DNA of 64,000 nucleotides from Entoloma clypeatum (GCA_963565915.1 OY751494.1:2294001-2358000); one strand, 5' to 3'; shown: positions 38,169-48,987, counted from the first letter of the stretch. Notes: generated by a model from the letters alone, not told the origin. Translations and numbers: made by a program.

Positions 38169-41100
38169 CTAAGCGGTGCCATTACCCAGATAACGGAGTT
38201 TCACCTCTCTACCATTCAGCCCGACAGCCTTGACCGTCTGGTCATCATCTGGCACAAGATCAATTGCCTGGTCACTCCATTTCACGTCTTCGCCCTTGAC
38301 ATCCAAGACGATCCCTTTTACGGGCTTTCTGGTAGTCAGAACGACCGATTCCTTGTCAGATCCGATAGTCGCCTTGAGGCCCACATCTTCGGCGGAAGGG
38401 AAATGAATAAATTTGAACGGCTCTGGCCTAACAAACCAATAAACCCTCCCTCTTGTCTCACCCGCACGGGCATTTCTGTTTGCTCACCAGTTCGAACATC
38501 GACCAAGCACCACATTGTTTTCGTCGAATAATCGCGCAGAGATAACAATCACTTTGGGCAGCTCGCTTTTCTTAGTCCGGGTAGGTTGCCCTGGAAGAGT
38601 GCCTTTCCAGAGTTCGGTGCTCGAATTTTGGGTAAGCACCACCTCTCGTGACCAAGTATCTCTCCAGTCCGAGTCCAAATCAAAGGAGGTAACTTCTAGA
38701 GCCACCTTCTTATCAGCAAGGGTGCTATTGGTTCCCCAAATCTCGAGCCTCGTTTCGATGGTGAATTTCGCAGCCGAACGTCCGTCCAGAAATGTCTGAT
38801 GTTCTTTTCGGGCCATACCTACCGTGTAAGGGCGAAGTTCTCGAGCAATGGCAAAAAACGCGGGCTTCGGCCGCAGGAAATAATCAGCGATGGCCCATGA
38901 GGTGACTGGCCAGCAGTCATTTATCTGTGAAGCGTCGTCATGAGAGACTTCCAAAGTCGTTTGCAATGGGCTTGCCTGCCAGACTAATGCACCCGCGGTA
39001 TACTCCTTGCCGCGCCCCTGCCAATTTCTCCGCCAAAGACGGTAAGCAGACGCAAGAGTCTCAGCCTGCATCACCTGTGTAGAATATATATAGCTGAGGG
39101 GGGAATCAACCAGTTCGAACACAGTGTTCCCAGAAAGGATTATCACCTTTCCATCTCGAATGAATGCTTGAAGTTCTCGACAAGATAAAGCTGTTGGGCA
39201 ATGTGAGTCTTTTGCCAGAATAATTTGTCGGGCAAATGTTACCTCAAGGCGGCGCTCAAAGCCATCTGCCTTGTTGTGGTTGTTGTTGATCCTGCAGATC
39301 ATAAATAGTCGGCTGCATCACCTTTAGGTTCACTCGCCTTGACTGAGGAAATCTCTCCGCTGCAATACCGTCAAGCCAGTGATCAACCGTACGGATATTA
39401 GGGTATCCCTGCCTAGACGTTTGCTTCTATCGCAAAAATCAGAAATCGTGGATCATCGATCATCACTCACATGCCAAATTCAGAAACAAATCGACCAGCT
39501 AAAATATCCCAGTTGTACCATGGCTCCTGAGAGCCATGCCAAACATTCCCTGGTTGTGGGCTGTTAGACCTAGGTGCTGACACGAACATGAAGAATCCAT
39601 TACATTGATGAATATCACCCAGTGTTCTTTCCGTGGTCGGCTTCCCCTGTCCGCTGTAGGGAGAACCGCGGTGATAATGGATGTCACTACATGTATTAAC
39701 AATCGCCGGGAGTGTGCGCTCGTAGATATAACGAGCAGGGAAAGTGGTTTTTCGAAAATCAGAGGTCTCGTCACTGTAGTCCAATTCCAAGCTGAGGGAC
39801 TCCGCAATCTGATAATCTGGAATAGTTGGATGTTCATCGGGTAACGAAGTGAATATCCAGATTAGACAAACCTTCGTTATTCCCGGCTGAGAATGATGTT
39901 CATTAGAATAGCAAAATGCTCAGGTAATTGACTTACCAAAAATAACGATGGAAGGATGATGCCGCAATCGCTTCACATTCTGTTCAGCTTCTACCTTGAC
40001 AGATTCCAGAAAAGAATCGTAGGCTGGATACTGGATACATGAAATAGTAAATCAGGATCATGAATCATACAAGAAAAGGTCTAACACACTTGACCACACC
40101 CAAACATGAAATCCTGCCAGACGAGAACTGAGTAGATTGTGTCAGTATCTGCCATCCATCAAAGGGGTTTCTTACGTCCAAGTTCTGAGAAGTGGCCTAT
40201 TTAGAGTGTATGTAAAGCATCCGAGAAAATGAAACTTTACCATCACAGATATCATAGAAGAGGTCACACTCATAGATGCCTCCTCCCCATACACGGACCA
40301 TATTCTGATTTCCGTCAATCATCAGTTCCAACCATGCCCGGTATCTCTCAGGAGTTATGCTAAATACTTGATGTTGATTCAGCCGTTTCTGAGAAAGTCA
40401 TAAAAACCTACGCCGTCACGAAAGAGTCAGCCGGAATCCAGTTTGATCCTACAGGGTAGTTCCCTCAACGAGTACACGGAAGGTCAAGGGAAAGAGGCAA
40501 ACCGCCACAGAATATCCTAATGTTGTTAATCTCAAATAAGAAGGTCAAGCCCTCTTGATCAATTAGCTTGTCCTGCACAACGCATGCCCGACGGAAAGCA
40601 ATCCTGAGACTCTTCACATCGAGAACGCGCCCGTTCTATCAATTCACGATGCCGCATCAGGAAGGTTGAAGTAGCAGCAGAAGGCTCGCACCTCGTCAGT
40701 CAATTCAGCTTCCACTGTGTACAAAGGCTGTGCGCCATATGCGACTGGATACCAAAGTGCGAGTTTTCCCGGTGGCCAGTCGAATGAAACTCGACAACTG
40801 CCGCTATCACTTGGTATTTTACTTACTGACACTTCGGTGGACCCATCGGGCGCTTTCAGCACGAAAGATAGAAATCCAGGTATCTTCTCATCAAAGGTAA
40901 AATCGGCTGTCAACTTGACGTCCAAAGCCTCCGAAATTTGGCTTCTGACATCCATATCGATGATTCGTGCCTGATACATCTGCAACGAAATTGGCTTCCA
41001 AGGTCCGACGGTCATCAGGATAGGGCCTAAGAAGGTGAGGATGGACGGTCAGGTATACCAAGATGCGCGACAGTAACTTTTAGACAAACCCCAATCCCAA

Positions 41101-41947
41101 CCATAACTATCAAGGGATGTGAGCTCACAATTTCGAAGGAAAATGTTGGCGACCGAACTTGTATTGGGCTTTGCGGACATGGAGCCGACTGGAATCTCCG
41201 TTCCAGAGAGCAAGTTTTCCGTGTTGCTTCTCGATATCCCTTCCCTGGCATTATAATATCATTGTACTGGAAATTAAAGATATTTACTGATTCTTTTACC
41301 TTACAAAACGCGCTCTCAAAGTATAACACGAGGTCATTCACGCCAATTTTCAGCTGATCCTTGACCGAAATTCGATGCGATACAAATTGATTACTCGCCC
41401 TAGTGGCAAGACGACGTCAAGTTTCCTGATCATGATTGTCAGCTTCCCTTGACACGCACTCGAGAATGACTTGGTCGTTCTAGAAGAGAGCTGGTTGATT
41501 ACCCTCCACTTTGGGAAAGGCTGTTGGTAAAAGAACAGACCAAAATGACCCTTGCAAATGTATCGAGACCTTCGAAAACGAGGTCAACATTCTGGGAACG
41601 TAGTTCTTTCTCAGTGACAGAGAGGCCGGATTTGAAGGCCCAGTCACTCTCTCCTACCCCTGGAAAGATACGCCGATAGACATTTGCATCAATCAGTGAT
41701 CCCCATGATGTGAAGGTAACAGACATTGGACATCCCACTCGTTGAGCCTGATAAACTACATGATCGTTGTCAGTGAGATCCCTTGTCACCAGAGACAACA
41801 TACGGGATCAGGGATTCTCTTTAACTTCAAGAGCTCGACGTGGACCGTCGTCGGGAATTCTGACACTTGCAACCACTCTCTGTCTTTCGTCCCTTCACCA
41901 CCCCCAACCTGGGTGAATGACCAGTCCTGTAGTGGATGGATAACCAT
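38169..41947 (-). CDS. GH2 beta-mannosidase, intracellular (type B)
   Basis: This enzyme releases mannose from beta-mannosides such as those from hemicellulose and N-glycan breakdown. The start MVIHPLQDWSFTQVGGGEG (41947) has no signal peptide; an upstream in-frame Met lies at 41992. Segments in order: LNEWDVQ/WVGESDWAF, SVTEKELRSQNVDLVFEGLD, VGPWKPISLQMYQARI, QNMVRVWGGGIYECDLFYDI and WQDFMFGCGQY. The acid/base Glu region is IVIFGNNEDYQ and the nucleophile region is GRFVSEFGMQGYP. The C-terminal beta domain ends at 38169. There are more than ten introns, so several joins are approximate. A Ngaro element lies only about 100 bases upstream of the start codon, which may have displaced the promoter. 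Confidence 0.85.
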
Positions 41948-42048
41948 GGTGAGGAAGGGAATAAAGAGTGATGAGGAAATATCTGGAGTCACGGATTTTC
42001 ATATTAATGGTTGCGATGAAAACATCCGAGGATTTCCCACTGGTGGAT

Positions 42049-42222
42049 TCTTTGGCTCTGTCGTTACTGCGTAGACGATCTGCGTAGACGATATACGGAG
42101 GGAGCAGTAGATAGTCTTAGTTCACGGTAGTAACTAATACATAAAGATGCATGCAATGGGTGATGCCCCACAGGGGCTCCGACTAGCCGCGTCTATGTGA
42201 AACCGGACGAGATGAGCAGCGC
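42049..42222. repeat. Ngaro split direct repeat, outer copy (3' end of element)
   Basis: 174 bases beginning TCTTTGGCTCTGTCG, identical by eye to 42469-42642. It forms the outer left edge of the element on the plus strand. Confidence 0.9.
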
Positions 42223-42333
42223 GGGTGGGCGGCAAAGCGCCGTCGATGCGAGCATGTCTCACCGAGCATCGGCGGAGTCACATATTCATGGCTGTCCAAA
42301 GTAGTGAATGTGTCTAAGGGAGAGGTGGGTGGG

Positions 42334-42468
42334 TCGAAAAACGCTGAGCTTTCATAGCTCTGTTAAGCGAACGCGTGGATGCAGCAAGGAAAGAGATGAT
42401 GCCGCATCCACGTGACGAGTCAAAGACGCTAATCAATCTCGCTCGTGCCTCGCTCGCTGGATTGATAA
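42334..42468. repeat. Ngaro split direct repeat, internal copy of the 5' repeat
   Basis: 135 bases from TCGAAAAACGCTGAG to CTGGATTGATAA, identical by eye to 47790-47924. It abuts the next repeat with no gap at 42468/42469. This junction is the expected circle-junction-like recombination site. Confidence 0.9.
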
Positions 42469-42642
42469 TCTTTGGCTCTGTCGTTACTGCGTAGACGATC
42501 TGCGTAGACGATATACGGAGGGAGCAGTAGATAGTCTTAGTTCACGGTAGTAACTAATACATAAAGATGCATGCAATGGGTGATGCCCCACAGGGGCTCC
42601 GACTAGCCGCGTCTATGTGAAACCGGACGAGATGAGCAGCGC
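42469..42642. repeat. Ngaro split direct repeat, internal copy of the 3' repeat
   Basis: 174 bases, the second copy of 42049-42222, placed 420 bases from it and directly downstream of the recombinase gene in coding direction. Confidence 0.9.
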
Positions 42643-42702
42643 TCCCCCAAAATGGTAGGAGTGTAAAGACGCACGATGCTTAGCTCGTTCCCCACTGTGT
42701 AG

Positions 42703-44002
42703 TCAATGCGCTCCTCGGTGTGATTGCCTCCTGATCGGAGGTATCGTGTGCCGATGGAACTGGTTGATGAGCTCGCTGTCATCCTGCATGTAGGGGGCCA
42801 TAATTTCGGCATGACACCTTAGGTAAGTTACAAAGGCTTCACTCGCCCAACGCCCTTTGACCTTGAGCGCGTCGAAAGGCAGACCACGTAAGAGGTATTC
42901 GAGGGCAGCCCCCAATCCTGATACTATGTCCCTGAATGTCTGGCTTGCCGTCCTTCCTAAGTACTTCATTGATGCGATTCAAGAAGACAGTTCGGGTTAG
43001 TGGGCGCAGCTTGCCATCAGTGTGGCGATACGCGAAGAGGGCTAATTTATCGGCAGTAGGGTCTCTATCTCTGTGGTTGGTGTTGATTGCGAGATGACTG
43101 TATAACGCAGCCTGAGGATCGGCAGCGCCCTGTTGTGCCGCCCAGTAGACTTGTTCACCTTTGGGATTGGCCTTGGTCCAGGGAAGGTGGAACACGGTCG
43201 ATTTGTTGCCATATCGATCAGTCTCATACTTCACATTGGCTCGCGTGACATGGATCTTGGCATCAAATTTCTTCATGGCAGGGACCGTGAATTCGCCAAG
43301 TCTGGCTGCACCCCAGAACGTGGTCGTGAGGCAAGCAAAGACGGCCGCGTCTCGTGGATCTGAAAGGTCAAGCAGAGATCTAATGGTGGTGATGGTCGAG
43401 AGGAGGATGGGGGGTCGTTCAGCTTTTTTAGCATCAGGAGGTGCGAGATTCAACGCCGCTCGCAAGATAGAATTCATTGTTGGTCTGTGGACATCATGGG
43501 GTAGTCCATGGATGATGTGCCAGGCATGGACACCTGATAAATAGTTAGAGATAGCTGAGTGAGAGTAAACACCTGAAAGCGCCGCCGCGAATACTTCTAA
43601 TAGTTCCCTGGATGCAGGAGCTCGATCAGCCTCAGAGATACCAGCACAATCGCAAAAGTAATGAAAGGCTGCTAGTCCAGAGCCATAAGTTTCAGCCGTG
43701 TTCGGTGCCCAAGCCTCCTGCAGGACTTCCTTCACCCGATCCATCATAGCTTGTGTGAGTGGTACTGGGTTGCCGAGTGCGTCACGAGGGATCCGAGATT
43801 CAAGAGGTTGCCACCGACGCAGACGGTCTTTCGCGGGGCAGGAGGGGCGGAGAACAGCTGGGAGTGGGATAACTTGAGTCACGGCTTCAGGTGGGACCAG
43901 ACGCGTGATCGGCACTGAAATTGTCGACCTGGGAGTTGAGGATATCCCCACATTCTCCAGAGCCGCTGTCATTTTGGCTGACCTGGCGAAGTTTGAATGC
44001 AT
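42703..44002 (-). pseudogene. Ngaro tyrosine recombinase, frameshifted
   Basis: A tyrosine (phage-integrase-like) recombinase. From about 43972 or 44002 it reads LTQAMMDRVKEVLQEAWAPN, then TAETYGSGLAAFHYFCDCAG (SAM-like DNA-binding part), then FWGAARLGEFTVPA with the first catalytic Arg. The second catalytic box is GHSIRIG (H-x-x-R, about 42910). Directly after that box the frame is broken by one base. The rest continues in another frame as LEYLLRGLPFDALKVKGRW and then MAPYMQ with the presumed nucleophile Tyr, to the stop at 42703. So the Tyr is out of frame with the HxxR box. The 5' part overlaps the end of the RT gene by roughly 90-120 bases. It could also be an assembly error. Confidence 0.8.
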
Positions 44003-46004
44003 CGCCCTCGAGCTCTGCGAGGTACTGGGAATACGGGCGGCGCTCGGCTCGGTCAATCTGTTTGGGTTCGTAGTTTTTTCTTGGGGCCCCCATGCTGCTC
44101 TGAAGGTCTCGGGTGTCGTGAACAATTTCGGCAATGTCAAGGTGGATGGGGAGTGGGGCAAGGAGGAGGGCAGCAGGTGGGTAACGTCCTCGCGATGGGT
44201 CATCGGCAGGATTGTTGGCGGAAGGGACATATCGTGTGTGTATTGTGATCCCCAGTCTCTCTTCCAGCTGCTGAACTCGTCGGAAAACCCTGTTGACTTC
44301 CAAGTTTCCGCTGCGGCCTCGCCACCAACCTTCGACGACTCCTCTATTGTCGCCGTAAATGAGAAAGTTTTTGAGGTAGGGAAAGGCACGCGTGACCGCG
44401 AGGATGACGAACTCGAAACCGATGGCCTCTGCCCATGCAATGTCTCTGCCGCTCTCCTTCCAGCCCTCAACCAGTGTCCAAGCTCGCCATTGGCATCCGA
44501 GGGTGATCGCAATTCCAATTGATGAGCTTGCATCCGAATATGCTTCAACGTCAAAGACCTCAGTTGGTGAGGGTATTGGTCGGGGAACGAGAGGGTTGGA
44601 TAGCTGTTCTCGCCACCATTTGAGGTCTTCCATCACCGAACGAGGGGGCGTGATCGGCTTGAAGGGGTTATCATCAAATAACGGAAACATGTTTTCCAGA
44701 CCGGTGAGATAAGCGCGGCCTCGTGGAAGCACGTTGGTGGCGTGTGTTAATTTACCGTGAAGCTCCTGTAATTCCGATAGTCGATGGGTTCGGCAGCCGG
44801 ACCATTCCTCAATCGCGTGAAGGTATTTGCTGATCTTCTTTTTTGGAAGAGTGACAGTCCTCCGCTCCAAGTCCCATTGTAGGCCGATGAAGTTGTTAAT
44901 GCTGGCGAAAGGAGTGTCCTTCGTAAGTTGCCAGGGGATGCCTAGATGATTTGATAGTGTGTCGATGTCGTGCATACTGTAGGCATGATACTGATCTTCC
45001 GAGATGGGAGGGAGATTCTTTATGGGGAATTGCATGTCCTCGTGCCATTCTTCAATCCGGCCGTCAGGCCAAGTTCGGCCCGTGTACCAGAGACGACCTC
45101 TCTCGTGTTTCTTTCCACCGTTTTGGATGATCACTTGATTAATTTCGCTTCTGTACTCGTTGTAGCTCTGCACGTATTCACGTCGGAGCCTAAAGAAAAT
45201 ATGATCATCTACCCATTTTGCGACTGGTCCGATGCCATGAGCCCGCATCAAATCTGTCCCTGCGTCGCCCAGAATTCCGTGGACCCCTGCTGAAGAGGCT
45301 AGGCCAAAACAGCAGCAGGTGTCGACTGCGAACTGGTCTCCTGACAGCCTTACCACCAGGCCTGGCCACTGGCGTGGTGAAATTGGTACTGTCCTGTAAG
45401 CTTCCGCGACGTCTCGTACAGCGGCCTCTGTCCCTGGGGGCAACGAGGATATGAGAATGCACATGGTTGCAAATGTGCCCCATGAACAGGGAAAGAGGGA
45501 CGAATCGATCCCTGAGTTTATTGAGGGTTGAGGTGAGTTTCGAGGGAAGGAAAGGTTCTGGATGAGACGATACTTCCCTGGCTGGTTTGGTTTGGGAATG
45601 ACTGATATGGGCGATGATTGGAAGGGTCCAATTTCCTCTTCCAGTTGTTCCTTGTTGAAAGGGCCAATGTACCGCTGTTTTGCAAATTCAGTACTAACCA
45701 TGTCGTTGAAGTGTATGATGTGCTCATCATAGGGAAGGCTATTAATGGGAGTAAATGTACTGGTTAATTCGGGTATGCCGGCGTCAAAGCCATAGATTAG
45801 GCTGGGTGGAATGGTAGGATAACGACCTATGAGTCCTGTGTCTATAAGCTCTTGCTTCCAGTTCTCTGGTATGTACGGCGTGACTGCTCTATTTCTGCGT
45901 CGTGCCATGGTCAGCGAGAGGGCACTCCTGAGCGCCGTGCGTGGGGTTCCCGCAGCCTGAGCACTCATGTCGGGTGTTGTGGTCTTTGCGTTTGCAGCTG
46001 CCAA
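43887..46004 (-). CDS. Ngaro reverse transcriptase-RNase H polyprotein
   Basis: One open frame of 705 codons. The RT part has SVIPKPNQPGKYRLIQNLSF, AVRDVAEAYRTVPISPRQWP and the catalytic box KWVDDHIFF (VDD in place of the commoner YxDD, as in DIRS-like RTs). It continues INNFIGLQWDLERRTVTLPK and ELQELHGKLTHATNVLPRGR. The RNase H part has VEAYSDASSSIGIAI, AWAEAIGFEFVILA and YGDNRGVVEGWW. The C-terminus reads HTRYVPSANNPADDPSRGRY. It has no integrase, aspartic protease or methyltransferase domain, consistent with Ngaro rather than LTR or DIRS1 elements. The 5' end overlaps the zinc-finger gag segment by about 115 bases in another frame. It looks intact. Confidence 0.9.
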   Translation of the reverse strand: MAAANAKTTTPDMSAQAAGTPRTALRSALSLTMARRRNRAVTPYIPENWKQELIDTGLIGRYPTIPPSLIYGFDAGIPELTSTFTPINSLPYDEHIIHFNDMVSTEFAKQRYIGPFNKEQLEEEIGPFQSSPISVIPKPNQPGKYRLIQNLSFPRNSPQPSINSGIDSSLFPCSWGTFATMCILISSLPPGTEAAVRDVAEAYRTVPISPRQWPGLVVRLSGDQFAVDTCCCFGLASSAGVHGILGDAGTDLMRAHGIGPVAKWVDDHIFFRLRREYVQSYNEYRSEINQVIIQNGGKKHERGRLWYTGRTWPDGRIEEWHEDMQFPIKNLPPISEDQYHAYSMHDIDTLSNHLGIPWQLTKDTPFASINNFIGLQWDLERRTVTLPKKKISKYLHAIEEWSGCRTHRLSELQELHGKLTHATNVLPRGRAYLTGLENMFPLFDDNPFKPITPPRSVMEDLKWWREQLSNPLVPRPIPSPTEVFDVEAYSDASSSIGIAITLGCQWRAWTLVEGWKESGRDIAWAEAIGFEFVILAVTRAFPYLKNFLIYGDNRGVVEGWWRGRSGNLEVNRVFRRVQQLEERLGITIHTRYVPSANNPADDPSRGRYPPAALLLAPLPIHLDIAEIVHDTRDLQSSMGAPRKNYEPKQIDRAERRPYSQYLAELEGDAFKLRQVSQNDSGSGECGDILNSQVDNFSADHASGPT

Positions 46005-46422
46005 CGCGTTGCCAGTCCATGCATAAAACCCGTCTGGTTTCCCTATTCATTAGCTTCCCTCCTGAGTCGCGGGAGGATCTGGCTGGATCCGTACCGTTCC
46101 ATAGAGTCGACGAATTGCACTCGTTGATCTTGTGTCTGTGACGTCCCAAACACACTGCGCAGGCGGCAAGGCGCTCATCGCTGACACGGACTGACCGTTG
46201 GTGTCGTGGCGGAGATGCCGATCGGGATCGCCTGCCTCGTCGCGGGGGCGGGGAGGGAGAATGATTGACTCGACGGCCACGGTTCGGTCGGATTCTCTTG
46301 CTTCTCGGAGGCAGGGACGGTGAGCGACTCCTTTCGCGAGAGTGACGCGATCGGTAGCTGCTCGAGCCATACGCACTGCTCTGTCCTCGCGAGTATTGGT
46401 GGGTGGAGGTCTGTCGGTGCAT
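45889..46422 (-). CDS. Ngaro gag, C-terminal zinc-finger segment
   Basis: Starting at the Met at 46422, a Ser/Arg-rich stretch (RSRERSRSPSLP-like) leads to Cys/His clusters: CAVCLGRHRHKINEC, then LCMDWQRVGSCKRKDHNTRH and CSGCGNPTHGAQECP. These resemble the nucleic-acid-binding part of Ngaro/DIRS gag proteins. The segment is in a different frame from the N-terminal gag part, about 380 bases away. Either an intron or damage separates them. The true start is uncertain. Confidence 0.65.
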   Translation of the reverse strand: MHRQTSTHQYSRGQSSAYGSSSYRSRHSRERSRSPSLPPRSKRIRPNRGRRVNHSPSPPPRRGRRSRSASPPRHQRSVRVSDERLAACAVCLGRHRHKINECNSSTLWNGTDPARSSRDSGGKLMNRETRRVLCMDWQRVGSCKRKDHNTRHECSGCGNPTHGAQECPLADHGTTQK

Positions 46423-46656
46423 GGGTGTGGGAGATGGATCACAGTGGGGTAGGAGTGCCCGCAATGGTATAAATGGTGGAGTTGTGGACGGTGCGCGGTA
46501 AGTTGCATTGCATGCGTCAAGGGTTACAGTGCGGATATGACAGCCATTTCCGGGGGAGGTGCATGATGCATGTTGCGAGGTGCAGCGTGGCATGAACCCC
46601 GTGTGAGGGCGCGTTGTAAGATGCATGTCACGAAGACAATGAATGCCGTTTGAGAG

Positions 46657-46686
46657 GCATGTTGCATGTTGCATGTTGCATGTGCA
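46657..46686. repeat. Heptamer GCATGTT short tandem repeat
   Basis: About four copies of GCATGTT in a row, with further scattered GCATG words around it (46560-46700). It lies in the gap between the two gag segments. Confidence 0.8.
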
Positions 46687-46804
46687 GGGCACGACGCGAT
46701 ATGATGCCATTCGGGGCGGGCGTGTTGCAAGATGCGTGGATCAGGTGCATCATCACGGGAAATAGGGCCAATGAGTGTGGAGCGGAGAGGGGGGGTTAAC
46801 TTGG

Positions 46805-47701
46805 TCAGATTAAACCCTTGCCAGAGGTAGGGAGACCTACCGAGATGTCAGGCGAAGGGGCTAACTTCAGTTCCAATTGGATGTTGCGGAAGCGTCCCAT
46901 GCTGAACTGGGCGATGTCGAAACTTTGGCCTTGCTTGCCTAACGTGTCGTACCATTGCTTCCGGACGGTGGCTTGATAGTGGATTAGTGCTCGATCTGCG
47001 TCGTATCCAAGCTCTCCCCGTTGATAGTCTAGTCCACTGAAGAAATCGATGATCGCGTGAACATGGTCGTCGTCCACTTTCTCCTCCCTCATCGTCCTCA
47101 CGAGAACCTTGCTAGCGAACATGATTTGATCCCAAGTGAGGCCGGTGTCTGGGAGGGCGTTCCGCGATGCCTTGAGAGTGGAGACGGGACGAAGTTGGAC
47201 ACTGTCTGAGTCGCCGTGTATGATGCTTAAGGTGCTGGCATCGACGGAGGTGGTTGGTATGGCAGCTTCGAGGCAGCCGGCTCGGGAAGTGTACCACATC
47301 TCTGTGTATTCGCATTTGCTGATCCTGTGTCTAGCGTAATCGGACGGGCGAAGTCTCGCTGCTTCCGGGACTGGGATGCCGCGAGGAAAGGATTTGTCGT
47401 TCTTCTTGCCTGTCTCGAGAGAGGCCTCCATGGCGGCTCTGGTATCCTCTGCTACGCGACGTTCCTCCTCCTCTCTCTGCCTTGTTTCTTCCTCTTCCTG
47501 TCTCCTTGTCTCCTCCTCTGCTTGAGCCAGTACCCACTCGTCGTGCCTGATCTGCCTGTCGGCTAGCCATGTCCCTCGCACTCCTGCTACTGCGTTGTCG
47601 GCTAGAACTCCGAGTCCTATTAATTGTTGACGAGCAGCCTCGAAGGCGGCGCTGGTGAAATCCGGTTCGGTGTCAAGGAGGGGATCTGGGGTGTTTGGCA
47701 T
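46805..47701 (-). CDS. Ngaro gag-like N-terminal segment
   Basis: 298 codons from MPNTPDPLLDTEPDFTSAAF. It has a long Glu/Arg coiled-coil-like stretch (EEETRRQEEEETRQREEEER) and a globular part (LTWDQIMFASKVLVRTMREE, then ALIHYQATVRKQWYDTLGKQ) ending LPTSGKGLI at 46805. It is the first gene of the element, 89 bases from the end repeat. By position and composition it is gag; sequence similarity to a named capsid cannot be judged by eye. The end may be a splice donor rather than a true stop. Confidence 0.65.
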   Translation of the reverse strand: MPNTPDPLLDTEPDFTSAAFEAARQQLIGLGVLADNAVAGVRGTWLADRQIRHDEWVLAQAEEETRRQEEEETRQREEEERRVAEDTRAAMEASLETGKKNDKSFPRGIPVPEAARLRPSDYARHRISKCEYTEMWYTSRAGCLEAAIPTTSVDASTLSIIHGDSDSVQLRPVSTLKASRNALPDTGLTWDQIMFASKVLVRTMREEKVDDDHVHAIIDFFSGLDYQRGELGYDADRALIHYQATVRKQWYDTLGKQGQSFDIAQFSMGRFRNIQLELKLAPSPDISVGLPTSGKGLI

Positions 47702-48987
47702 GAGTTGGGGATCGTGTAAAGTGACGCGTGTAATGAGTGACTAGGGTGGGTGTTTCGGAAAGAAGGAAAATGAGTGAATGGTAGAACAATCGAAAAACGC
47801 TGAGCTTTCATAGCTCTGTTAAGCGAACGCGTGGATGCAGCAAGGAAAGAGATGATGCCGCATCCACGTGACGAGTCAAAGACGCTAATCAATCTCGCTC
47901 GTGCCTCGCTCGCTGGATTGATAAGTCATCACAAGTTAACTAATTCTATAGGACTAGCTGACATCACAAAATATATCGGAATCCTTGCACCTTTTCTCTG
48001 CGCACCTCTTCCTCTTTATCAAGTTGTTGGTTTAAACTTCGGAGATATTGCCTGAACAACAGGCACATGATGATGGCCACGCCAGACGTAGATATGCAGA
48101 TGGCATACGAATGCACGAATGATGGTCCCCAAGTTTTAGGCCACACGTAACTGCGGGGAAAGCAATTAGCATTGAGCAATGTACTTTTTGCTCGACTGAC
48201 GATCCAGAAATGTTGCCAAGTTGTGAGAAAGATTTATGCGACAGCGCGTTTCGATGGAGGTCGCGCGAATATATTACTCATCCAGGCATAGAGCGCTACG
48301 AACCTTGCATAAGTCTGAGCCATGAGGAACCTATCAAGTCTCCATGTTTAGTTCATTTCCACATTGGATTGGGGAAAAACGTACAGAGACACATAACGGG
48401 GAGCGATATGCCTCGTGCTGATGGCGATGATAAAACCAACGATACACAGACCAAAGGGAGCGATAACATGGAAACACCTTTCCTGGGTTTTATCAGAATG
48501 GCTGAGTGGAAACGATTTTTTAGTTTGTTTAGCCACGGAAAGGTTTGGAAGCGCACTTGCCACGAAAGACAACCAGCCACGATGACGGCAAAGATGAAGG
48601 GTGGCGCGCACAGCAACAGTGAGATCGTAGGATCATAACCAAGGGTAGCGCTCAATGTTGGAAAGTAAGTATTGAACGATAAGGCCACGACCTGAGAAGT
48701 CAACGCGAATGAAAGCCACCAGACTTTCACGTCCGTGATAGCCAGCCAGAAACCACTGGTGGCAGTTTCAGTTTCTCCCTCATCTCCAACACCAGCATCT
48801 TCTTTCATGCGCTACAATGCAAGGGCACGCTCTTGACAGGTGAGGTCGCGAGTGTTGTGTGGAAAATCGGGCAGAATGAACATGGCAAGGACGGCAACAA
48901 CCAATGTGATCCCGCCTTCGAGATAGAAAAGCCATCTATCGGCACGAGACGTGAGGCTGTCGTTACAAGCTGAATCCGGACGACATA

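Larger units (their letters stand above)
42049..47924 (-). mobile_element. Ngaro-type tyrosine-recombinase retrotransposon with split direct repeats
   Basis: The element is about 5.9 kb and is coded on the minus strand. Read in coding direction it is: terminal repeat copy (47924-47790), gag, RT-RNase H, tyrosine recombinase, then the internal pair 42642-42469 and 42468-42334, a 111-base spacer, and the other terminal repeat (42222-42049). This A1-genes-B1-A2-B2 layout of two different direct repeats, instead of LTRs, is diagnostic of Ngaro/VIPER elements in the DIRS order, which integrate by a tyrosine recombinase rather than an integrase. Both repeat pairs look identical by eye, suggesting a recent insertion. 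I see no target-site duplication (left flank GGATT, right flank GTCAT), as expected. One frameshift is seen, in the recombinase. Confidence 0.9.

Noticed and set aside
42049..42642. The pair of 174-base repeats as LTRs of a small solo element
   Set aside because: A second, different repeat (135 bases) is shared with the far end at 47790-47924, so the split-direct-repeat model explains both pairs and the LTR model does not.
43905..44522. Plus-strand frame of 205 codons opposite the RT-RNase H gene
   Set aside because: It is the antisense of conserved RNase H sequence and has no pattern of its own.
42839..44554. Reading the Ngaro recombinase frame from 44554
   Set aside because: The first 190 or so codons overlap the RT gene in another frame and show a Ser-rich, non-conserved composition. 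Conserved recombinase sequence begins only after about 44000.
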